NCBI GenBank assembly: GCA_036785325.1 | Contig: JAXIVH010000105.1 | Coordinates: 7,501 to 71,500, forward strand | Direction of reading: 5' to 3' | Length of the DNA: 64,000 bases | DNA from: Urophycis tenuis | Lineage: Eukaryota > Chordata > Actinopteri > Gadiformes > Phycidae | Shown: piece after piece, positions 14,231-22,000 of the stretch | How the letters are laid out: each line of letters begins with the position of its first letter | Position numbering within the stretch: the stretch's first letter is position 1 | The notes under the pieces: model-generated | What the model was told of the DNA's origin: nothing | Seen by the model: only the letters and a program-made list of their open reading frames with translations | Databases searched by the model: none | Translations under genes and position numbers: made by a program

Positions 14231-15226
14231 CATCACTGAGCCAGGATTGGAAATTTCTAGCCACCCCGGGTGTGGGCTTTATAAAAAAAAAAAAAGAAAA
14301 AAAAAATCATAACAGACCCCACCCCCATCAATGAGCCAGGATCGGAAATTTCTAGCCACCCCGGGTGTGGGCTTTATAGAAAAAAAAAAAAAAAATTAAA
14401 AATCACAACAGACCCCCCCCCCCCCCCCATCACTGAGCCAGGATTGGAACTTTCTAGCCACCCCGGGTGTGGGCTTTATAAAAAAAAAAAAAAAAAAAAT
14501 CATAACAGACCCCCCCCCACCCCATCACTGAGGCAGGATTGGAAATGTCTAGCCACCCGGGGTGTGGGCTTTATAAAAAATAAAAAAAATTAAAAATCAT
14601 TACAGACCCCCCCATCAAAGAGCCAGGATTGGAAATGTCTAGCCACCCCGGGTGTGGGCTTTATAAAAAAAAAAAATTAAAAAAAAATCACAACAGACCC
14701 CCCCCCCCCCCCATCACTGAGACAGGATTGGAAATTTCTAGGCACCCCGGGTGTGGGCTTTATAAAAAAAATAATAAAATTATTTAAAAAAAAAAAAAAA
14801 AAAATCATAACAGACCCCCCCCCCCCCCATCACTGAGCCAGGATTGGAAATTTCTAGCCACCCCGGGTGTGGGCTTTATAAAAAAAAAAAAAGAAAAAAA
14901 AAATCATAACAGACCCCACCCCCATCAATGAGCCAGGATCGGAAATTTCTAGCCACCCCGGGTGTGGGCTTTATAAAAAAAAAAAAAAAAAATTAAAAAT
15001 CACAACAGACCCCCCCCCCCATCACTGAGCCAGGATTGGAACTTTCTAGCCACCCCGGGTGTGGGCTTTATAAAAAAAAAAAAAAAAAAAATCATAACAG
15101 ACCCCCCCCCACCCCATCACTGAGGCAGGATTGGAAATGTCTAGCCACCCGGGGTGTGGGCTTTATAAAAAATAAAAAAAAATAAAAATCATTACAGACC
15201 CCCCCATCAAAGAGCCAGGATTGGAA
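14231..15226 (+). repeat. Tandem duplication of ~0.6 kb
   Basis: 14231-14632 and 14829-15226 share the same run of variants: a spacer with a single G (14296 and 14893), CATCAATGAGCCAGGATCGG, AACTTTCTAG, a CACTGAGGC core with CACCCGGGGTG, then CATTACAGACC and ATCAAAGAGCC. The offset is about 595 bp. Confidence 0.82.
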
Positions 15227-15587
15227 ATTTCTAGCCACCCCAGTTGTGGGCTTTATAAAAAAATATATACAACTATAAAAAAAAAAATAATAAAATAAAA
15301 TATAAAAAAAATTCATAACAGACCCCCCCCCCCATTACTGAGCCAGGATTGGAAATTTCTAGCCACCCCTGGTTTGGGCTTTATAAAAAAAGAAAAAAAA
15401 AAAAAAAAATCATAACAGACCCCCCCCCCATTACTGAGCCAGGATTGGAAATTTCTAGCCACCCCGGGTGTGGGCTTTTAAAAAAAAAAAAAAAAAAAAA
15501 AATTCATAACAGACCCCCCACCCATTACTGAGCCAGGATTGGAAATTTCTAGCCACCCCGGGTGTGGGCTTTATAAAAAAAAAAAAA

Positions 15588-15609
15588 ATAATAATAATAA
15601 TAATAATAA
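15588..15609 (+). repeat. (AAT)n spacer next to the LINE
   Basis: About seven AAT units replace the A-rich spacer and the usual ATCAT before AACAGACC. Similar spacers are at 46788-46810 and 48498-48522; the latter has the same loss of ATCAT. Confidence 0.85.
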
Positions 15610-15648
15610 CAGACCCCCCCCATTACTGAGCCAGGATTGGAAATGTCT

Positions 15649-15757
15649 CCTCCGAGAACCATCACCTTACCGTGGTGGAGGGGTTTGGGTGTCCTTATGA
15701 ACCTGAGGGCTGTGTTGTCGGGAGCCTTGTGCTCCTGGTAGGGTCTCCCATGGCAAA
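15649..15757 (+). other. LINE 5' leader with predicted RNA hairpins
   Basis: This 109-bp segment precedes the coding frame used for annotation. CCATCAC (15659-15665) can pair with GTGGTGG (15672-15678) across a CTTACC loop, with one G-U pair in RNA, and CCT at 15649-15651 can extend it with AGG at 15679-15681. GGAGC (15721-15725) can pair with GCTCC (15731-15735) around a 5-base loop. A 14-codon upstream frame starts with ATG at 15697 and stops at 15739-15741. The main frame is open from 15707, just after a TGA, but has no ATG before 15806, so the true translation start is uncertain. Structured 5' leaders, including self-cleaving ribozymes, are known in some RTE and R2 elements; whether this is one cannot be judged by eye. 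Confidence 0.5.
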
Positions 15758-17293
15758 TTGGTCTCAGGCGAAGGGCCAGACAAAGAATGGTTCAAAAGGA
15801 CTCTAATGAAAGAACAATTAAGAGGAGGAGAGACCCTGCCCGGAGGAAGCCCGGGGCCCCCATCTGGAGCCAGGCCCAGAAGGGGGGCCCGTCAGCGAGC
15901 GCCTGGTGGCCGGGTTTGCCACGGAGCCCGGCCGGGCATAGCCCGAAAAAGCAACGTGGCACCCCCCCCCTCTCTATTCTGTGGGCCCACCACTCACAGG
16001 AAGAACCGTTGGGGTCGGGTGCATTGCCAGATGGGTGGCAGTGAAGGTCAGGGACCTCGACGGACCAGACCTGGGCAGCAAAGGCTGGCTCTGGGGACGT
16101 GGAACGTCACCTCTCTGTGGGGGAAAGAGCCGGAGGTGGTGCGGGAGGCGGAGCGCTACCAGTTAAATCTGGTGGGGCTCTCCTCTACGCACAGTCTCGG
16201 TTCTGGAACCGTACTCCTGGATAGGGGTTGGACGCTATTCTTCTCTGGAGTTGCCAAAGGTGCGAGGCGCCGGGCGGGTGTGGGGATACTCACAAGCCCC
16301 CGGCTGAGCGCTGCTATGTTGGAGTTTACCCCGGTGAACGAGAGGGTCGCCTCCCTACGCCTACGGGTTATGGGGGGGAAAACTCTGACTGTTGTTTGTG
16401 CGTATGCACCGAACGGCAGCTCGGAGTATCCGGCCTTCTTGGAGACCCTGAATGGAGTCCTGCAGGGGGCTCCAGTAGGGGACTCCATAGTTCTGCTGGG
16501 CGACTTCAACGCGCACGTGGGCAATGATGGAGACACCTGGAGAGGCGTGATTGGGAGGAACGGCCTCCCTGATCTAAACCCGAGTGGTCGTCTGTTATTG
16601 GACTTCTGTGCTAGTCATGGACTGTCCATAACAAACACCATGTTCGAACATAAGGTTGCTCATAAGTGTACATGGTACCAGAGTACCTTAGGTCAAAGGT
16701 CGATGATCGATTTTGTAATCGTATCATCAGATCTGAGGCCGCATGTTTCGGACACTCGGGTGAAGAGAGGGGCGGAGCTGTCAACCGATCACCATCTGGT
16801 GGTGAGTTGGGTCAGGGGGTGGGGGAAGACTCGGGACAGACCTGGTAAGCCCAAACGGGTAGTGCGGGTGAACTGGGAACGTCTGGAGGAGGCCCCTGTC
16901 CGAGATACCTTCAACTCACACCTCCGGCGGAGCTTTTCTGGCATCCCTGTGGAGGTTGGGGACATTGAACCTGAGTGGTCGATGTTCAAAGCCTCCATTG
17001 CTGAAGCTGCAGTGGGAGGCTGCGGCCTCAAGGTCTTGGGTGCATCAAGGGGCGGTAACCCTCGAACACCGTGGTGGACAGCGGTGGTCAGGGAAGCCGT
17101 CCGACTGAAGAAGGAGTCCTTCCGGGATATGTTATCCCAGGGGACTCCGGAGGCAGTTGCAGTGTACCGAAGTGCCCGGAGGGCGGCGGCCTCTGCTGTG
17201 GCAGAGGCAAAGCAGCGGGTGTGGGAGGAGTTCGGAGAAGCCATGGAGAAGGACTTTCGGTCGGCGCCAAAGTGCTTCTGGCGTACTGTCTGA
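15758..17293 (+). CDS. LINE polyprotein, N-terminal part: AP-like endonuclease (truncated by TGA)
   Basis: 511 codons encode the N-terminal part of the element's only polyprotein, which nicks target DNA to prime reverse transcription. Residues 1-105 are a basic, Gly/Pro/Arg-rich leader. The endonuclease domain spans about residues 110-350: TWNVTSL (Asn116), GDFNAHVG (Asp249, Asn251), TNTMFEHK, SMIDFV (Asp318) and STDHHLVV (Asp344, His345). The site where RTE endonucleases usually have the metal-binding Glu (as in GISE) reads GLSS, with Ser143. Residues 360-510 form the linker towards the reverse transcriptase, including NPRTPWW and an Ala/Glu-rich helical stretch. The first codon used is TTG; the frame is open back to 15707 and the first in-frame ATG is at 15806, so the start is not fixed. 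The frame ends at a TGA where an Arg CGA codon is expected (FWRTV followed by R in the family), after which it continues in phase for about 43 codons. Domain identity is secure; activity is unlikely. Confidence 0.88.
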   Translation: MVSGEGPDKEWFKRTLMKEQLRGGETLPGGSPGPPSGARPRRGARQRAPGGRVCHGARPGIARKSNVAPPPSLFCGPTTHRKNRWGRVHCQMGGSEGQGPRRTRPGQQRLALGTWNVTSLWGKEPEVVREAERYQLNLVGLSSTHSLGSGTVLLDRGWTLFFSGVAKGARRRAGVGILTSPRLSAAMLEFTPVNERVASLRLRVMGGKTLTVVCAYAPNGSSEYPAFLETLNGVLQGAPVGDSIVLLGDFNAHVGNDGDTWRGVIGRNGLPDLNPSGRLLLDFCASHGLSITNTMFEHKVAHKCTWYQSTLGQRSMIDFVIVSSDLRPHVSDTRVKRGAELSTDHHLVVSWVRGWGKTRDRPGKPKRVVRVNWERLEEAPVRDTFNSHLRRSFSGIPVEVGDIEPEWSMFKASIAEAAVGGCGLKVLGASRGGNPRTPWWTAVVREAVRLKKESFRDMLSQGTPEAVAVYRSARRAAASAVAEAKQRVWEEFGEAMEKDFRSAPKCFWRTV

Positions 17294-17433
17294 CACCTCA
17301 GGAGGGGGAAACGGGGAACCATCCAAGCTGTTTACAGCAAGGATGGAACGCTGTTGACCTCAACTGAGGAGGTAATCGGGCGGTGGAAGGAGCATTTTGA
17401 GGAACTCCTGAACCCGACTAACTAACTAACTCT
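17291..17433 (+). pseudogene. Lesion zone joining the two halves of the LINE polyprotein
   Basis: Two defects lie here. The first is TGA at 17291-17293, consistent with C-to-T decay of CGA. The same frame then stays open and family-like (including GRWKEHFEELLNPTN) until TAA at 17423-17425. The second is a frame change near CTAACTAACTAACT (about 17418-17431): the downstream reverse-transcriptase part is read in a different frame, open from 17422. A TAAC tandem repeat at the switch suggests replication slippage, but the exact indel cannot be fixed without the family consensus. Both stops lie between the endonuclease and the reverse transcriptase, so each domain is intact but they are uncoupled. 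Confidence 0.8.
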
Positions 17434-18990
17434 TTGGTAGAGGCAGAGCTGGAAGCTGATGGGGGATCGTCGTCAATCTCCCTGGTGGAAGTCACTGAGG
17501 TAGTCAAGCAACTCCGCAGTGGCAAAGCCCCGGGGGTTGATGAGATCCGTCCAGAAATGTTGAAGGCTTTGGGTGTGGAGGGCCTGTCGTGGATGACACG
17601 GCTCTTCAACATCGCGTGGAGATCGGGAACAGTGCCGAGGGAGTGGCAGACGGGGGTGGTGGTCCCCCTGTTCAAAAAGGGGGACCAGAGAGTGTGTGCC
17701 AATTACAGGGGCATCACACTTCTCAGCCTCCCTGGTAAAGTCTACTCCAAGGTGCTGGAAAGGAGGGTTCGGCCGATAGTCGAACCTCAGATTGAGGAGG
17801 AACAATGCGGATTCCGCTCTGGTCGTGGAACAACGGACCAGCTCTTCACTCTTGCAAGAATCCTGGAGGGGGCCTGGGAGTATGCCCATCCGGTCTACAT
17901 GTGTTTTGTAGATCTGGAGAAGGCGTATGACCGGGTTCCCCGGGAGATATTGTGGGAGGTGCTACGGGAGTATGGAGTGAGGCGGGCACTTCTCAGGGCC
18001 ATCCAATCTCTGTACACCCAAAGCGAGAGTTGTGTCCGGGTTCTCGGCAGTAAGTCGGACTCGTTTCCGGTGGGGGTTGGCCTCCGCCAGGGCTGCGCTT
18101 TATCACCAATCCTGTTTGTGGTTTTCATGGACAGGATATCGAGGCGTAGTCGGGGGGAGGAGAGGTTGCAGGTCGGTGGGCTAGGGATCTCATCGCTGCT
18201 TTTTGCAGATGATGTGGTCCTGATGGCATCATCGGCCTGTGACCTTCAGCACTCACTGGATCGGTTCGCAGCCGAGTGTGAAGCGGTTGGAATGAGGATC
18301 AGCACCTCTAAATCTGAGGCCATGGCTCTCAGCAGGAAACCGGTGGATTGCCTACTCCGGGTAGGGAATGAGTCCTTACCCCAAGTGAAGGAGTTTAAGT
18401 ACCTCGGGGTCTTGTTCACGAGTGAGGGGAGGATGGAGCAGGAGATGGGCAGGAGAATCGGAGCAGCGGGGGCGGTTTTGCATTCGCTCTACCGCACCGT
18501 TGTGACGAAGAGGGAGCTGAGCCAGAAGGCGAAGCTCTCGATCTTCCGGTCTATCTTTGTTCCTACTCTCACCTATGGTCATGAAGGTTGGGTCATGACC
18601 GAAAGAACGAGATCGCGGGTACAAGCGGCCGAAATGGGTTTTCTCAGGAGGGTGGCGGGCGTCTCCCTTAGAGATAGGGTGAGGAGCTCAGTCATCCGGG
18701 AGAGACTCGGAGTAGAGCCGCTGCTCCTTTGCGTGGAAAGGAGCCAGTTGAGGTGGTTCGGGCATCTGATAAGGATGCCCCCTGGGCGCCTTCCTATGGA
18801 GGTGTTCCGGGCACAACCAGCTGGGAAGAGACCACGGGGAAGACCCAGAACGAGGTGGAGAGATTATATCTCCACACTGGCCTGGGAACGCCTCGGGATC
18901 CCCCAGTCAGAGCTGGCTGATGTGGCCCGGGAAAGGGAAGTGTGGGGTTCCTTGCTCGAACTGTTGCCCCCGCGACCCGACCCCGGATAA
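17434..18990 (+). CDS. LINE polyprotein, C-terminal part: reverse transcriptase and C-terminal domain
   Basis: 518 codons in a different frame from the endonuclease half; it copies the element RNA into DNA at the nicked target. Reverse-transcriptase motifs appear in order: GKAPGVDEI (30-38), VVVPLFKKGD and NYRGITLLS (75-98), EEQCGFRSGRGT (122-133), motif A FVDLEKAYD (158-166, Asp160), LRQGCALSP (217-225), the catalytic FADD (257-260), TSKSEAM (291-297) and KYLGVLFTS (322-330). Residues 340-518 are the C-terminal region, with RWFGHLIRMPPGRLP (440-454) and a basic RPRGRPRTRWRDY stretch (466-478) that probably binds nucleic acid. All key Asp residues are present. The TTG at 17434 is only the first usable codon after the frameshift, not a natural start; the frame is open from 17422. 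The TAA at 18988-18990 lies 10 bp before the repeat tail, as in RTE elements. Confidence 0.9.
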   Translation: MVEAELEADGGSSSISLVEVTEVVKQLRSGKAPGVDEIRPEMLKALGVEGLSWMTRLFNIAWRSGTVPREWQTGVVVPLFKKGDQRVCANYRGITLLSLPGKVYSKVLERRVRPIVEPQIEEEQCGFRSGRGTTDQLFTLARILEGAWEYAHPVYMCFVDLEKAYDRVPREILWEVLREYGVRRALLRAIQSLYTQSESCVRVLGSKSDSFPVGVGLRQGCALSPILFVVFMDRISRRSRGEERLQVGGLGISSLLFADDVVLMASSACDLQHSLDRFAAECEAVGMRISTSKSEAMALSRKPVDCLLRVGNESLPQVKEFKYLGVLFTSEGRMEQEMGRRIGAAGAVLHSLYRTVVTKRELSQKAKLSIFRSIFVPTLTYGHEGWVMTERTRSRVQAAEMGFLRRVAGVSLRDRVRSSVIRERLGVEPLLLCVERSQLRWFGHLIRMPPGRLPMEVFRAQPAGKRPRGRPRTRWRDYISTLAWERLGIPQSELADVAREREVWGSLLELLPPRPDPG

Positions 18991-19018
18991 GCGGTAGAAA
19001 GTGAGTGAGTGAGTGAGT
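18991..19018 (+). repeat. LINE 3' end: 10-bp UTR plus (GTGA)n tail
   Basis: GCGGTAGAAA follows the stop codon directly, then GTGAGTGAGTGAGTGAGT (4.5 units) reaches the satellite junction. A short tandem repeat in place of poly(A) is a hallmark of RTE-type elements. The conserved word before the tail probably belongs to the RT recognition end. I recall relatives ending in GATG-type repeats, so GTGA may be a variant tail of this copy. Confidence 0.85.
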
Positions 19019-22000
19019 AGCCACCCCGGGTGTGGGCTTAATAAAAAAAAAAAAAATAAAAAAAATCATAACAGACCCCCCCATCACAGAGCCAGGATTG
19101 GAAATTTCTAGCCACCCCGGGGGTGGGCTTTATAAAAAAAAAATAATAATCATAACAGACCCCCCATCACTGAGCCAGGATTGGAAATTTCTAGCCACCC
19201 CGGGTGTGGGCTTTATAAAAAAAAAAAAAAAAAAAAAAATCACAACAGACCCCCCCCCCCCCATCACTGAGACAGGATTGGAAATTTCTAGCCACCCCGG
19301 GTGTGGGCTTTATAAAAAAAAATAATAAAATTATTTTTAAAAATAATTAAAAAAATCATAACAGACCCCCACCCATCACTGAGCCAGGATTGGAAATTTC
19401 TAGCCACCCCGAGGGTGGGCTTTATAAAACAAAAAAAAACAAAAAATCATAACAGACCCCATCCCCATCACTGAGCCAGGATTGGAAATTTCTAGCCACC
19501 CGGGTGTGGGCTTTATATTAAAAAAAAAAAAAAAAAAACATAACACAACCCACCCCCATCACTGAGCCAGGATTGGAAATTTCTAGCCACCCCGGGTGTG
19601 GGCTTTATAAACAAATATAAAAAAATAAAAAATCATAACAGACCCCACCCCCATCACAGAGTGAGGATTGGAAATTTCTAGCCACCTCGGGGGTGGGCTT
19701 TATAAAAAAAAAAATAAAAAAAAATCATAACAGACCCCACCCCCATCACTGAGCCAGGATTCGAAATTTCTAGCCACCCGGGTGTGGGCTTTATAAAAAA
19801 AAAAAAAAAAAAATTATAACAGACCCCCCCCCCCCATCACTGAGCCAGGATTGGAAATTTCTAGCCACAACGGGTGTGGGCTTTATTAAAAAAAAAATAA
19901 AAAAAAAAAATCTTAACAGACCCAACCCCCATCACAGAGCCAGGATTGGAACTTTCTAGCCACCCCTGGTGTGGGCTTTATAAAAAAATAATAAAAAAAA
20001 CAAATTCATAACAGACCCCCCCCATTACTGAGCCAGGATTGGAAATGACTAGCCACCCCTGGTGTGGGCTTGATAAAAAAAAAATAATATTAAAAACTCA
20101 TAACAGACCCCCCCCCCCCCCCCCCCATCACAGAGCCAGGATTGGAAATTTCTAGCCACCCCGGGTGTGGGCTTTATAAAAAAAATAATAAAATTATTTT
20201 TTTTAAAAATAAAAAAAATCAAAACAGACCCCACCCCCATCACTGAGCCAGGATTGGAAATTTCTAGCCACCCCGGGTGTGGGCTTTATAAAAAAAAATA
20301 ATAATAATAAAAAATCATAACAGACCCCCCCCCCCCCATCACTGAGCCAGGATTGGAAATTTCTAGCCACCCCGGGTGTGGGCTTTATAAAAAAAAAATA
20401 ATAAAAAAAAATCACAACAGACCCCCCACCATCACTGAGCCAGGATTGGAACTTTCTAGCCACCCCGGGTGTGGGCTTTATAAAAAAAAATAAAAAAAAT
20501 AATAATAACAGACCCCCCCCATTACTGAGCCAGGATTGGAAATGACTAGCCACCCCGGGTGTGGGCTTGATAAAAAAAAAATAAAAAATAAAAATCATAA
20601 CAGACCCCCCCCCCCCAATCACAGAGCCAGGATTGGAAATTTCTAGCCACCCCGGGGGTGGGCTTTATAAAAAAATAAAAAAAATAAAAATTCACAACAG
20701 ACCCCCCCCCCCCCCCCCCCCCCATCACTGAGGCAGGATTGGAAATTTCTAGCCACCACGGGTGTGGGCTTTATAAAAAAAATAATAAAATTATATTAAA
20801 AAAAAAAAAAAAAATCATAACAGACCCCAACACTGAGCCAGGATTGGAAATTTCTAGCCACCCCGGGTGTGGGCTTTATAAAAAAAAAATGAAAAAAAAA
20901 AATTCATAACAGACCCCCCCCATTACTGAGCCAGGATTGGAAATGACTAGCCACCCCGGGTGTGGGCTTGATAAAAAAATAAAAAAAATAAAAATTCACA
21001 ACAGACCCCCCCCCCCCCCCATCACTGAGGCAGGATTGGAAATTTCTAGCCACCCCGGGTGTGGGCTTTATAAAAAAAATAATAAAATTATATAAAAAAA
21101 AAAAAAAAAAATCATAACAGACCCCATCACTGAGCCAGGATTGGAATTTTCTAGCCACCCTGGGTGTGGGCTTTATAAAAAAAATAAAAAAATAAAAAAT
21201 CATAACAGACCGCACCCCCATCACAGAGTCAGGATTGGAAATTTCTAGCCACCCCAGGTTTGGGCTTTATAAAAAAAAAATAAAAAAAATAAAAATCATA
21301 ACAGACCCCACCCCCATCACAGAGCCAGGATTGGAAATGTCTAGCCATCCCGGGGGTGGGCTTTATAAAAAAAAATAAAATAAAAAAAAATCACAACAGA
21401 CCCCCCCCATCACTGAGCCAGGATTGGAACTTTCTAGCCACCCCGGGTGTGGGCTTTATAAAAAAAAAAAAAAAAAAAATCAAAACAGACCCCCCCCCAC
21501 CCCCATCACTGAGCCAGGATTGGAAATTTCTAGCCACCCCGGGTGTGGGCTTTATAAAAAAAAAATAAAAAAAATAAAAATCATAACAGACCCCCCCCAC
21601 CCCCATCACTGAGCCAGGATTGGAAATTTCTAGCCACCACGGGTGTGGGCTTTATAAAAAAAAAATGAAAAAAAAAAATTCATAACAGACCCCCCCCATT
21701 ACTTAGCCAGGATTGGAAATGTCTAGCCACCACAGGTGTGGGCTTGATAAAAAAATGTTTTTAAAAAAAAAATCATAACAGACACCCCCCCCATCACAGA
21801 GCCAGGATTGGAAATTTCTAGCCACCCCGGGGGTGGGCTTTATAAAAAAAATAAAAAATAAAAATCATAACAGACCCCCCCCCCACCCCCATCACTGAGC
21901 CAGGATTGGAAATTTCTAGCCACCTCGGGTGTGGGCTTTATAAAAAAATAATAAAAAAAACAAATTCATAACAGACCCCCCCCCCATTACTGAGCCAGGA

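Larger units (their letters stand above)
1..15648 (+). repeat. Satellite array, left arm (~85-130 bp monomer)
   Basis: Head-to-tail monomers fill this stretch without a gene. Each has a conserved core (in order GCCAGGATTGG, GAAATTTCTAGCC, ACCCCGGGTGTGGG, CTTTATAAAA), an A-rich spacer broken by single T residues, the block TCATAACAGACCCC, and a C-tract. The first cores are spaced about 112, 88, 99, 106 and 112 bp apart, so length varies through the A and C tracts while the core stays constant. Common core variants are CACAGAGCC or CACTGAGGC for CACTGAGCC, GGGGGTGGG for GGGTGTGGG, AACTTTCTAG, AAATGTCTAG and AAATGACTAG for AAATTTCTAG, and CTTGATAAAA for CTTTATAAAA. All monomers lie in the same orientation. 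The core holds two palindromes, GAAATTTC and, in the shorter variant, CACCCGGGTG. I do not recognise the family by name; a centromeric or heterochromatic role is inference. Confidence 0.97.
15649..19018 (+). mobile_element. RTE-clade-like non-LTR retrotransposon (LINE), near full length, coding-defective
   Basis: A 3370-bp G+C-rich insertion unlike the surrounding satellite. It encodes an apurinic/apyrimidinic-type endonuclease followed by a reverse transcriptase, has only 10 bp between the final stop and a (GTGA)n tail, and has no poly(A) tail. This layout is typical of the RTE clade. The protein resembles a family I recall as very common in teleost genomes; the fish assignment rests on memory, not on a search. 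The left junction follows GGAAATGTCT of a satellite core and the right junction resumes at AGCCACCCC, so one monomer is split with at most one duplicated base. The length (RTE elements are about 3.2 kb) suggests a nearly complete 5' end. A nonsense codon and a frameshift make this copy non-autonomous as read here. Confidence 0.93.

Noticed and set aside
16156..17322. Minus-strand and alternative-frame open frames within the LINE (for example 16156-16536 and 16789-17322)
   Set aside because: They overlap the endonuclease frame, show no domain of their own, and reflect the high G+C content of the element.
17434..17440. TTG at 17434 as a genuine start of a second LINE gene
   Set aside because: The family encodes one continuous polyprotein. 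Family-like sequence continues upstream of this codon in another frame, so this is a frameshift, not a second gene.
18991..19025. Poly(A) tail or L1-type 3' end for the LINE
   Set aside because: The tail is (GTGA)n; the A-run further on belongs to the satellite spacer after AGCCACCCCGGG.
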